From Streptomyces sp. 7-21 (lineage in GTDB: Bacteria; Actinomycetota; Actinomycetes; Streptomycetales; Streptomycetaceae): a stretch of 64,000 nucleotides of DNA. The notes under the pieces are model-generated. The model did no database searches. It saw only the letters and a list, made by a program, of their open reading frames with translations, and had not been told where the DNA came from. Both the position numbers and the translations under genes were made by a program. This document shows positions 25,989-35,235 of this stretch, piece by piece. The stretch lies in the NCBI RefSeq assembly GCF_016741785.1, contig NZ_JAERRL010000020.1, forward strand, positions 19,371 to 83,370. Reading direction: 5' to 3'. Within the stretch, counting starts at the first letter, position 1; the number at the start of each line of letters is the position of its first letter.

Positions 25989-27593
25989 ATGCCACCCGCT
26001 ATCCACATCTCCTGCACCAATCTGTCGTTCTCCTGGCCCGACGGCACCCCCGTCTTCGACGGCTTCGACCTGGCCGTCGGCCCCGGCCGCACCGGCCTGA
26101 TCGGGCTCAACGGCACCGGCAAGTCCACGCTGCTGCGGCTCATCGCCGGGGAGCTGACGCCCGCCTCGGGCACCGTGCGGGTCGCGGGCGAGGTCGGCTA
26201 CCTGCCGCAGAACCTGACGCTGGACACGTCCAGGACCGTCGCCGAGGTGCTCGGTATCGACCGCCGCCGCGCCGCCCTGCACGCGATCGAGTCCGGCGAG
26301 GCCAGCGAGGAGCACTTCACCGTGCTCGGGGACGACTGGGACATCGAGGAGCGCAGCCGCGCCCTGCTCGCCCAGCTGGGGCTGGGCGCCCTGGACCTGG
26401 ACGACACGGCCGGCCGGATGTCGGGCGGGGAGACCGTCCTGCTGGGCCTGGCGGCGCAGCTGCTGCGCCGCCCGTCCGTGCTGCTGCTGGACGAGCCGAC
26501 CAACAACCTCGACCTGCACGCCCGGCAGCGGCTGTACGGCACCGTCCGCGACTACCGGGGCGTCATGGTCATCGTCAGCCACGACCGCGAGCTGCTGGAG
26601 CACGTCGATCAGATCGCCGACCTCCGCGAGGGCACGGTGCGGTGGTTCGGCGGCACGCTGTCCGCGTACGAGGAGGCCCTCGCCGTCGAGCAGGAGGCCG
26701 CCGCCCGCATGGTGCGCGCCGCCGAGGCGGACGTGCGGCGGCAGAAGCGGGAACTGATCCAGGCCCACGACAAGCTGGCCGGGCGGGCGCGCTCCGCGCA
26801 GAAGGCCTTCGAGAACAAGCGCGAGCCGCGCGCGGTGATGCGCGCGCGCAAGCGCACCGCGCAGGTTTCCGCGGGCAAGCTGCTGGGCGTCCACGGCGAC
26901 CGGCTGGTCCAGGCGCAGGAGCGCCTGGAGGAAGCGGAGAGCGCGGTGCGGGACGACGACGTGATCCGCGTGGACCTGCCGCACACCGCGGTCCCGCCGC
27001 GCCGCCGGGTGCTGACGGTGCGGCAGCTGGCGCTGCGGCACGGCGTCACCGCCGACCTGGACGTCCAGGGGCCGGAGCGGATCGCGCTGACGGGCCGCAA
27101 CGGCGCGGGCAAGACCACGCTGCTGTCGCTGGTCGCGGGCCAGGCCGAGCCCCGGGCCGGCACGGTGGAGGTCCACGTGCCGCTGCGGTACCTGCCGCAG
27201 CGGCTGGACATCCTGGATGGCTCGCTGAGCGTGCTGGACAACGTCAGGCGCCTGGCGCCCGGCGCCAGCCCGCAGGAGGTGCGGGCCCGGCTGGCCCGGT
27301 TCCTGTTCCGCAAGGAGCGCCCGGCGCAGCTGGCCGGCACGCTCTCGGGCGGCGAGCGCTTCCGCGCCTCGCTGGCGGCCCTGCTGCTGGCCGAGCCGGC
27401 CCCGCAGCTGCTGCTGCTCGACGAGCCGACCAACAATCTGGACCTCAGCAGCGTCCGGCAGCTGACCAGCGCGCTGGAGTCCTACCAGGGGGCGCTGATC
27501 GTGGCCAGCCACGATATGCCGTTCCTGCGGGGCATCGGGATCACGCGGTGGCTGCGGCTGGACGGGGAGCTGACCGAGACCGGGCCGATGTGA
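25989..27593 (+). CDS. ABC-F family ATPase (ribosome-associated, possibly antibiotic-resistance type)
   Basis: 534 residues, two ABC domains without membrane segments. Domain 1: Walker A GLNGTGKST (~38-46), signature MSGGETVLL, Walker B with LLLDEPTNNLDLHARQRL. A charged helical linker (~215-320, RQKRELIQAHDKLAGRARSA) is the P-site tRNA-interaction motif region. Domain 2: GRNGAGKTT, LSGGERFRASLAALL and LLLLDEPTNNLDLSSVR. ABC-F proteins act on the ribosome, either as translation factors or by displacing antibiotics; this length and the long leader suggest the resistance type, but specificity cannot be read. The preceding leader may induce it when ribosomes stall. Confidence 0.9.
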   Translation: MPPAIHISCTNLSFSWPDGTPVFDGFDLAVGPGRTGLIGLNGTGKSTLLRLIAGELTPASGTVRVAGEVGYLPQNLTLDTSRTVAEVLGIDRRRAALHAIESGEASEEHFTVLGDDWDIEERSRALLAQLGLGALDLDDTAGRMSGGETVLLGLAAQLLRRPSVLLLDEPTNNLDLHARQRLYGTVRDYRGVMVIVSHDRELLEHVDQIADLREGTVRWFGGTLSAYEEALAVEQEAAARMVRAAEADVRRQKRELIQAHDKLAGRARSAQKAFENKREPRAVMRARKRTAQVSAGKLLGVHGDRLVQAQERLEEAESAVRDDDVIRVDLPHTAVPPRRRVLTVRQLALRHGVTADLDVQGPERIALTGRNGAGKTTLLSLVAGQAEPRAGTVEVHVPLRYLPQRLDILDGSLSVLDNVRRLAPGASPQEVRARLARFLFRKERPAQLAGTLSGGERFRASLAALLLAEPAPQLLLLDEPTNNLDLSSVRQLTSALESYQGALIVASHDMPFLRGIGITRWLRLDGELTETGPM

Positions 27594-27624
27594 CGGCCGG
27601 GGCGGCGGGCGGCGGCCGGGCGCG

Positions 27625-29391
<1,767 letters not shown>

Positions 29392-29705
29392 GGCGACAGT
29401 ACTCCAGCGTCCAGGGGGATCGGTCGGGATGACCTTGCCCTCGAAGCCACTCGAACACTCGCCGAAATGTGGATGAGACGGGGACTCTGCCCTTTTCCTT
29501 CTAGTTCAGGGCAATTGGTATACATGGTGATAGTAGTCATGTAGGGAAGGCGCGTCCGGAAAGGCCGGCGCACCTCTGCCCACTAGTGAAATCCCGCCTC
29601 ACGCGTCCCAGCGCGCCGGACCGGGCCCCTTACTGACGGCGCGGGCGCCCTCCGGTCCGCTCGGCCGTTCGCAACCATGCGCCCGTCCGCACGGGTGAGC
29701 GGGCC
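29392..29705. other. Intergenic region with a lower-GC patch upstream of the ABC exporter
   Basis: 314 bases between the ABC exporter and idi. The stretch 29,500-29,545 is clearly AT-richer than its surroundings (GGCAATTGGTATACATGG and flanks). No tRNA or convincing promoter pair was recognised. Minus-strand short frames through it (one begins MTTITMYTNCPELEG) lack the G/C third-position bias of the real genes, so none is called. Confidence 0.6.
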
Positions 29706-30278
29706 TCACCAGCCGGCGGCCGCTCCCGTCAGCTCGCGGATCACCGGCCGGGCCGCCTCGAGCACCGTGCCGAACCACACCGAGAAGGTCTCCTCGCCGC
29801 GCAGCTTGTCCAGCGTCTGCGGGGTCACGAACGCCGTCTCCGCCACCTCCGCCGGGTCCGGCCGCACCGCCGGCGCCACCAGACCCGCGAAGAGGTGGTT
29901 GTACTCGTGCTCCACCAGGCCGGACGCCGGGTCCGGGTGGTGGTAGGTCACCGTTCCCGCCTCGCGCAGCAGCCGCGGCGCCACGCCCAGCTCCTCGGCG
30001 GTCCGCCGCGTGGCCGCCAGGAACGGCGGCTCGTCGGGGTACGGGTGGCCGCAGCAGGTGTTCGACCACACGCCGGGGGAGTGGTACTTCTCACGTGAGC
30101 GGCGCTGGAGCAGCAGCCGCCCCTCCGCGTCGAACAGGAAGACCGAGAAGGCCCGGTGCAGCCGCCCGGGCGGCTGGTGGGCCGACAGCTTCTCCGCGGT
30201 GCCGACGGTCGCTCCGTCGTCCCCGACCAGTTCCAGCATGATCGGCGGGGTCTCGGTGCGGTCGGTGCTGCGGCTCAT
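29706..30278 (-). CDS. idi: Isopentenyl-diphosphate delta-isomerase, type I
   Basis: 190 residues, Nudix-fold enzyme interconverting IPP and DMAPP, which supplies the allylic starter for isoprenoids. HRAFSVFLFDAEGRLLLQRR opens the fold; the catalytic Cys is in WSNTCCGHPYPDE and the catalytic Glu in EHEYNHLFAG; the Nudix-like helix AATRRTAEELG is present. The protein lies in the same neighbourhood as the squalene genes 10 kb away, in an order I recall from S. coelicolor (idi next to a CDF exporter). ATG 30278 begins the enzyme. Confidence 0.95.
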   Translation of the reverse strand: MSRSTDRTETPPIMLELVGDDGATVGTAEKLSAHQPPGRLHRAFSVFLFDAEGRLLLQRRSREKYHSPGVWSNTCCGHPYPDEPPFLAATRRTAEELGVAPRLLREAGTVTYHHPDPASGLVEHEYNHLFAGLVAPAVRPDPAEVAETAFVTPQTLDKLRGEETFSVWFGTVLEAARPVIRELTGAAAGW

Positions 30279-30356
30279 GTACCTCAGGTCTTTCTCGGGG
30301 AGGGGCCAGTCGCCCGGCGCCTCGGGGCGGGACTCTCCCAGTGTGCCGCACGATGA

Positions 30357-31289
30357 TCAGTGACACGGCCGCGGCTCGTGGGCCGCGTGGCCCGCGGGCT
30401 CCAGCTGGAACGTGCAGTGCGTCACGTCGAAATGCTTCCCGAGGCAGCCCTGAAGCTGGCGGAGCATCCGCTGCTGCCCCGCTTCGTCCAGCGCCTCCCG
30501 GCCCACCACCACGTGGGCCGACACCACCGGCATCCCCGACGTGATGGTCCATACGTGGAGATCGTGCAGATCCTCCACGCCCGGCATGCGCAGGATGTGC
30601 TCACGAACGCGCCGGACCTCCACATTTCTCGGCGCCGCCTCCAGCAGCACGTCCAGCGCCTCGCGCGCCAGCCGCACCGTCCTGGGCACGATCAGCAGGG
30701 CAATCACCAGCGACGCCACCGGATCGGCGCCCTGCCAGCCCGTCGTCATGATCACCAGCGCCGCCACCACCACGGCCAGCGAGCCCAGCGCGTCCGCCGC
30801 CACCTCCAGGAACGCCCCGCGCACGTTCAGGCTCTCGCGCTGCCCGCGCCGCAGCAGCCACAGCGACGCGCCGTTCAGCGCCAGGCCCACGGCGCCGAAG
30901 AGCACCGTCGTCCCGCCCGGCACGGCCGCGGGCTCCCGCAGCCGCGCCACCGCCTCCAGCAGGATGTAGCCGCCCACCCCGAGCAGCAGCAGGCAGTTCA
31001 GCAGCGCCGCCAGGATCTCCGCCCGCGCCAAGCCGAACGTGCGGCGGTCGCTCGCCGGGCGGTTCGCGATCCGGATCGCCAGCAGGGCGACGCCGATGCC
31101 CACGGCGTCCGTCGCCACATGCCCGGCGTCGGCCAGCAGCGCCAGTGACCCAGTCAGCAGCGCCCCCGCCAGCTCGGCCACCAGCAGCGCACAGGCGATC
31201 AGCAGTGCGGCCCGCAGCCGCCCCCGGTGCGCGGCTCCCGCCGTGCCCCCGGACGCGGCGGACACGCCGTGGTCATGACCCGCCCCCAT
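30357..31289 (-). CDS. Cation diffusion facilitator family metal exporter (ZitB-like)
   Basis: 310 residues, six membrane segments and a C-terminal cytoplasmic CDF domain. Metal site A of the membrane part: TM2 LADAGHVATDAVGIGVALLA gives H-x3-D; TM5 ESLNVRGAFLEVAADALGSL has E-x3-D where many zinc exporters have H-x3-D. The C-terminal domain includes GVEDLHDLHVWTITSGMPVV and FDVTHCTFQLE; both the N-terminus (GAGHDHG) and end (PCH) have extra His/Cys. It likely exports Zn(II) (perhaps Cd/Co) against protons. Adjacent idi recalls SCO6750/SCO6751 (zitB); a Zur-box-like site lies 75 bases upstream, so zinc-dependent activation is plausible. Confidence 0.9.
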   Translation of the reverse strand: MGAGHDHGVSAASGGTAGAAHRGRLRAALLIACALLVAELAGALLTGSLALLADAGHVATDAVGIGVALLAIRIANRPASDRRTFGLARAEILAALLNCLLLLGVGGYILLEAVARLREPAAVPGGTTVLFGAVGLALNGASLWLLRRGQRESLNVRGAFLEVAADALGSLAVVVAALVIMTTGWQGADPVASLVIALLIVPRTVRLAREALDVLLEAAPRNVEVRRVREHILRMPGVEDLHDLHVWTITSGMPVVSAHVVVGREALDEAGQQRMLRQLQGCLGKHFDVTHCTFQLEPAGHAAHEPRPCH

Positions 31290-31364
31290 CGTTCACCGCC
31301 TCCCGCTCGCGCTTACCGGCCCCCTCAAGTGAACTACGGGAGGGGGGTATAAGCAACGCGGCAC

Positions 31365-31379
31365 TGGAAACGGTTGTCA
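31365..31379. promoter_or_regulatory. Candidate Zur box upstream of the CDF exporter
   Basis: TGGAAACGGTTGTCA fits the actinobacterial Zur pattern TGaNAANNNTTNTCA at every fixed position but one (G for a at position 3). It ends 75 bases before the exporter start. In S. coelicolor Zur is known to bind upstream of zitB and activate it at high zinc; here that is inference from position and similarity. Confidence 0.5.
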
Positions 31380-31397
31380 CTGTCCTGACCTGCGGAT

Positions 31398-32411
31398 TCA
31401 CCCCTCGCGCCGCTCGCCGCGGACCCCTTTCGGGTGCCGGCGGCGCCATCCCTCCCACGCCGAGGCCACCATGCCGCGCACGTCCCCGCGCGCCGTGAAG
31501 CCCAGCACCTCGCGCGCCCGGTCCACCGAGGCCACCACCCGCGGCGGGTCACCCGGCCGCCGCGGCGCGATATGCGGCGCCGGCTCGCGGATCCCCGTGA
31601 CCTCCGCCACCAGCCCGGCCAGCTCCCGGACCGAGACGCCCCGGCCAGTGCCGACGTTCACCGTCAGCGGCCCCGCGTCCGCGCCCGGCCCCGCCAGCCA
31701 CCGCGCCGCCGCCACGTGCGCGTCGGCCAGGTCCGTGACGTCCACGTAGTCGCGCACGCACGTCCCGTCGGGCGTCGGGTAGTCGTCCCCGAAGATCAGC
31801 GGCGGTTCGCCGCGCGCCAGCCGCTCGAAGAACAGCGGGAGCACGTTGGCCGCGCCGGTGTCGGCCAGCTCCGGCGCCGCCGCCCCCGCCACGTTGAAGT
31901 ACCGCAGGCAGGCCGTGGCGATGCCGTGCGCCTCGCCCGCCGCGCGCACCAGCCACTCGCCCGCCAGCTTCGTCTCGCCGTACGGGCTCACCGGCCGGCA
32001 CGGGGTGTCCTCGGTGACCACGCCGTCTCCGGGGCCCTCCGGGATGCCGTACACCGCCGCCGAGGACGAGAAGACCAGCCGCCGCACCCCGGCCGCGACG
32101 GCCGCCTCCAGCAGCACCGTCAGGCCGTGCACGTTGACCCGGTAATAGCCCAGCGGGTCGGCCACCGACTCCGCCACCTGCTTGCGCGCGGCCAGATGCA
32201 CGACGCCCGTCACACCGTGCGCCGCGGTCACCTCGTCCAGCAGCGGCCGGTCCAGCACCGAGCCGCGCACCAGCGGCACGCCCGCCGGCAGCCGCGCCGG
32301 CAGCCCGGCCGACAGGTCGTCCAGCACCACCACGCGCTCGCCCGCCGCGGTCATCGCGCGGACGACGTGGGCGCCTATATACCCGGCACCGCCGGTGATC
32401 AGCCACGTCAT
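31398..32411 (-). CDS. galE: UDP-glucose 4-epimerase
   Basis: 337-residue extended SDR interconverting UDP-glucose and UDP-galactose. The NAD site is MTWLITGGAGYIGAHVVRAM, the catalytic Ser/Tyr-x3-Lys are in VFSSSAAVYGIPEG and SPYGETKLAGEW, and the substrate loop is ACLRYFNVAGAAAPE. Slightly shorter than E. coli GalE (338). It is divergent from the cell-envelope operon, 206 bases apart, and probably supplies UDP-galactose to envelope polymer synthesis. ATG 32411 is chosen as the first residue of the Rossmann strand; a longer open frame upstream is not conserved. Confidence 0.92.
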   Translation of the reverse strand: MTWLITGGAGYIGAHVVRAMTAAGERVVVLDDLSAGLPARLPAGVPLVRGSVLDRPLLDEVTAAHGVTGVVHLAARKQVAESVADPLGYYRVNVHGLTVLLEAAVAAGVRRLVFSSSAAVYGIPEGPGDGVVTEDTPCRPVSPYGETKLAGEWLVRAAGEAHGIATACLRYFNVAGAAAPELADTGAANVLPLFFERLARGEPPLIFGDDYPTPDGTCVRDYVDVTDLADAHVAAARWLAGPGADAGPLTVNVGTGRGVSVRELAGLVAEVTGIREPAPHIAPRRPGDPPRVVASVDRAREVLGFTARGDVRGMVASAWEGWRRRHPKGVRGERREG

Positions 32412-32617
32412 GGCGGCAGCGTAACCCCGCCCGCCCCGCCGCTCTCGCGTGGTCACCGACCGCTCGCGTAGGGTCACCACCGTCCCGCGGTTCCCGCGCT
32501 CGTGAACACCAGGTTTCCTGGTCCCGACGCGATTCTTGCCGCAGGGTAGTCATCAGATAATCTCTGCCCGTTGTGCAGTCCGCATCAGCGTGGTGCTGCC
32601 CCAAGGAGTGAACAGAC
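32412..32617. promoter_or_regulatory. Divergent promoter region galE / envelope operon
   Basis: 206 bases containing: direct repeats CTCGCGT-n-GGTCACC at 32444-32457 and 32463-32478 (GGTCACC boxes 21 bases apart, two helical turns), a perfect palindrome ACCAGG-TTT-CCTGGT at 32508-32522, and a good -10 element GATAAT at 32556-32561 reading toward the envelope operon (an ATTCTT/TTCTTG -35 is poor, suggesting activator help). The start of transcription would be near 32568. Confidence 0.45.
32603..32608 (+). promoter_or_regulatory. Ribosome binding site that fixes a CTG start codon
   Basis: AAGGAG nine bases before CTG 32618. No ATG, GTG or TTG lies in frame between the in-frame TGA at 32609-32611 and GTG 32702, while the sequence from the CTG (LPTAILTG) matches the N-terminus I recall for this family (M/VSTAILTG). 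Confidence 0.6.
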
Positions 32618-34483
32618 CTGCCGACCGCGATCCTCACCGGCCCGCCCCCGCCAGGAGACCGGCTCGGGGACGACCTGCGGGCCCTGGGCTTCCGCGTCAC
32701 CGTGGCCGAGGGGCAGCACGCCCTGCCCGGCCTCCTCGCCGGCCTGCCCGCGGGTGAGCGCGTCGCGCTCGTCGACCCCGGCTTCGTCGGCCACCGCCAC
32801 AGCCTCCGGCTGGGCCTGACCGACCCGCGCTTCGACGCCGCCGCCATCCCCGGCGCCCTGAGCGTCACGGCGCGCCACCGCCAGGCGCTCGCCGACGCCT
32901 GCCGGGACCTGGACACCGGAACCGCTCCGGGCACCGCCCCGGCCGGGCCCGCCGTCGTCTCCGGCGCCGCCTGCCTGCCGGACGCCCTGGCCGCCCGGCT
33001 CGAGGAAAACGGCACCGGGATCCACCGGCCCAGCCTCGGCCCGCTGGTCGCCGCCGTCCCCGCCACCGGCGAGGAGCGCGCCCGTGCCGAGGCCGCGCTC
33101 GCCGCCACCGACGAGGAGGACGTGCGGCTGCGCAGCGCGGTCAAGTCCCGTGACGGCTTCTTCACGACGTTCTGCGTCAGCCCCTACTCCCGCTACCTGG
33201 CCCGCTGGTGCGCGCGCCGGAACCTCACCCCCAACCAGGTCACCACCGCCTCGCTGCTCACCGCGCTGGCCGCCGCCGCCTGTGCCGCCACCGGCGCGCG
33301 GGCCGGCTACGCCGCCGCGGCCGTGCTGCTGCTCCTCTCCTTCGTCCTCGACTGCACCGACGGCCAGCTGGCCCGCTACAGCCTCCGCTACTCCCGGCTC
33401 GGCGCCTGGCTCGACGCCACGTTCGACCGCGCCAAGGAGTACGCCTACTACGCCGGTCTCGCCCTCGGCGCCGCGCGCTCCGGCGACGACGTATGGGCGC
33501 TCGCCCTGGGCGCCATGGTGCTGATGACCTCCCGGCACGTGGTGGACTTCGCCTTCGCCGAGTCCCGCGCCGGAACCGCCGCGGCCGAGGAGAACGCCGC
33601 CAGCGCCGCCACCGGGGCCGCCGCGCTGTCCGGACGGCTGGACCGCATCGGCTGGACGGTGTGGGCCCGCCGCATGATCGTGCTGCCGATCGGCGAGCGC
33701 TGGGCCCTCATCGCGGTCCTCACCGCGCTGACCACGCCCCGCGTCACCCTGACCGTCCTGCTGGCCGCCGGCGGCTTCGCCGCCTGCTACACCACGGCGG
33801 GGCGGCTGCTGCGGTCGCTGCCGGCGCTGCGGCGCCGGGAACGGCGCCACGGCGGCGCCCCCGGCGCGCTCGCCGCCCTGGCCGACGCCGGCCCGCTCGC
33901 CGGGGCGCTCGGCCGCCTCGCCCCCCGGGCCGCCCGGCCGGTTCTCGCCGCCCCGCTGTGGGCGCTCGCCGGCGCGGCGGCGCTGCTGGCCGTGCCGCCG
34001 CTCACCGGCACCACCGGCGGCTGGGCCATGACCGCCCTCGCCCTGTGCTATGCGCTGGCCACGGGCCTGGCGGTGGCGGCGCCGCTGGACCGCCCCCTGG
34101 ACTGGCTGCTGCCGCCGGTCTTCCGCGCCGCCGAGTACGGCGCGGTGCTGCTCCTCGCCGCGCACAGCGAGGTGAAGGGTGCGTTGCCCGCTGCTTACGT
34201 CCTGGTGGCGGCTTGCGCCTACCATCACTACGACACGGTGTACCGCCTGCGCGGCGGCGCCGGGGCGCCCCCGCGCTGGCTGGTCCGGACCACCGGCGGC
34301 CAGGAGGGCAGGGCCCTGGCGGTCACCGCCGCGGCTGCCCTCTGGGGCGGCGGGCAGGGCTTCACCGTCGCGCTGGCGGTCCTCGGCGGGACCGTGGCGA
34401 CTGTGGTGCTGGCCGAGAGCATCCGGTTCTGGGTCTCGGCTCACGCACCGGCCGTACACGACGAAACAGGAGTACCCGCATGA
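32618..34483 (+). CDS. CDP-alcohol phosphatidyltransferase with N-terminal DUF5941-type region, CTG start
   Basis: 621 residues from a CTG codon. The N-terminal ~170 residues (TAILTG, VALVDPGFVGHRHSLRLGLTD, then SVTARHRQALADACRDL) resemble a nucleotidyltransferase-like domain fused in this family. A CDP-alcohol phosphatidyltransferase domain follows with the complete motif D-x2-DG-x2-AR-x8-G-x3-D-x3-D (DCTDGQLARYSLRYSRLG then AWLDATFD, residues ~243-268), after NLTPNQVTTASLLTALAAA. At least eight more hydrophobic segments run to the C-terminus. It should transfer an alcohol-phosphate from CDP to a lipid or polyol acceptor. First gene of the envelope operon, overlapping the next by ATGA. Confidence 0.85.
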   Translation: MPTAILTGPPPPGDRLGDDLRALGFRVTVAEGQHALPGLLAGLPAGERVALVDPGFVGHRHSLRLGLTDPRFDAAAIPGALSVTARHRQALADACRDLDTGTAPGTAPAGPAVVSGAACLPDALAARLEENGTGIHRPSLGPLVAAVPATGEERARAEAALAATDEEDVRLRSAVKSRDGFFTTFCVSPYSRYLARWCARRNLTPNQVTTASLLTALAAAACAATGARAGYAAAAVLLLLSFVLDCTDGQLARYSLRYSRLGAWLDATFDRAKEYAYYAGLALGAARSGDDVWALALGAMVLMTSRHVVDFAFAESRAGTAAAEENAASAATGAAALSGRLDRIGWTVWARRMIVLPIGERWALIAVLTALTTPRVTLTVLLAAGGFAACYTTAGRLLRSLPALRRRERRHGGAPGALAALADAGPLAGALGRLAPRAARPVLAAPLWALAGAAALLAVPPLTGTTGGWAMTALALCYALATGLAVAAPLDRPLDWLLPPVFRAAEYGAVLLLAAHSEVKGALPAAYVLVAACAYHHYDTVYRLRGGAGAPPRWLVRTTGGQEGRALAVTAAAALWGGGQGFTVALAVLGGTVATVVLAESIRFWVSAHAPAVHDETGVPA

Positions 34484-35235
34484 TCGGCCTCGTACTGGCC
34501 GCCGGCGCCGGCCGGCGCCTTCGCCCCTACACCGACACCCTGCCCAAGGCGCTGGTGCCGGTCACCGGCGCGGACGGCGCCGGGGAGGCCAGAACGGTCC
34601 TCGACCTCACGCTGGCCAACTTCGCCGAGGTCGGGCTGACCGAGGCGGTGATCGTCGTCGGCTACCGCAAGGAGGCCGTCTACGAGCGCCAGGCCGAGCT
34701 GGAGCGCCGGTACGGCGTGCGGCTGAGCCTCGTGGAGAACGACAAGGCCGAGGAGTGGAACAACGCCTACTCCCTGTGGTGCGCCCGTGACGTCCTGCGG
34801 GAGGGCGTGATTCTCGCCAACGGCGACACCGTGCACCCGGCCTCCGTCGAGAAGACCCTGCTCGCCGAGCGCGGCTCCGGCCGCGGCATCGTGCTGGCGC
34901 TGGACACGGTGAAGACCCTCGCCGACGAGGAGATGAAGGTCGTCGCGGACCCCGAGACCGGGGTGCGGCGCATCACCAAGCTCATGCCGCCCGAGGAGGC
35001 CACCGGCGAGTACATCGGCGTCACGCTCATCGAGCCCTCGGCCGCCGGGGAGCTGGCGGACGCGCTGAAGGCCACGTTCGAGCGCGATCCCCAGCTGTAC
35101 TACGAGGACGGCTACCAGGAGCTGGTGGACCGCGGCTTCCGCATCGGCACCGCCGCCATCGGCGACGTCAGCTGGGTCGAGATCGACAACCACGACGACC
35201 TGGCCAGGGCAAGGGAGATCGCGTGCCGGTACTGA
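34480..35235 (+). CDS. Nucleotidyltransferase (CTP:alditol-/inositol-phosphate cytidylyltransferase-like)
   Basis: 251 residues, Rossmann-type nucleotidyltransferase. The nucleotide loop is LVLAAGAGRRLRPYTDTLPK followed by ALVPV; NDKAEEWNNAYSLWCARD is close to the N-x-N-x-Y-S region of LicC and inositol-1-phosphate cytidylyltransferases, and VILANGDTV and VSWVEIDNHDDLARAR give the metal-site Asp residues. It likely activates a phosphorylated alcohol as a CDP (or NDP) derivative for the two CDP-alcohol transferases of the operon. ATG 34480 overlaps the previous stop; its end overlaps the next gene by 13 bases. Confidence 0.82.
   Translation: MIGLVLAAGAGRRLRPYTDTLPKALVPVTGADGAGEARTVLDLTLANFAEVGLTEAVIVVGYRKEAVYERQAELERRYGVRLSLVENDKAEEWNNAYSLWCARDVLREGVILANGDTVHPASVEKTLLAERGSGRGIVLALDTVKTLADEEMKVVADPETGVRRITKLMPPEEATGEYIGVTLIEPSAAGELADALKATFERDPQLYYEDGYQELVDRGFRIGTAAIGDVSWVEIDNHDDLARAREIACRY

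Noticed and set aside
27594..27624. GC-rich repeat between ABC-F and exporter genes as terminator
   Set aside because: Only short self-complementary CGGCCG boxes in a 31-base gap; too ambiguous to call.
29471..29542. Plus-strand 23-codon peptide frame in the AT-rich patch
   Set aside because: No ribosome site, no modification genes nearby, and Val/Met-rich end without RiPP features.
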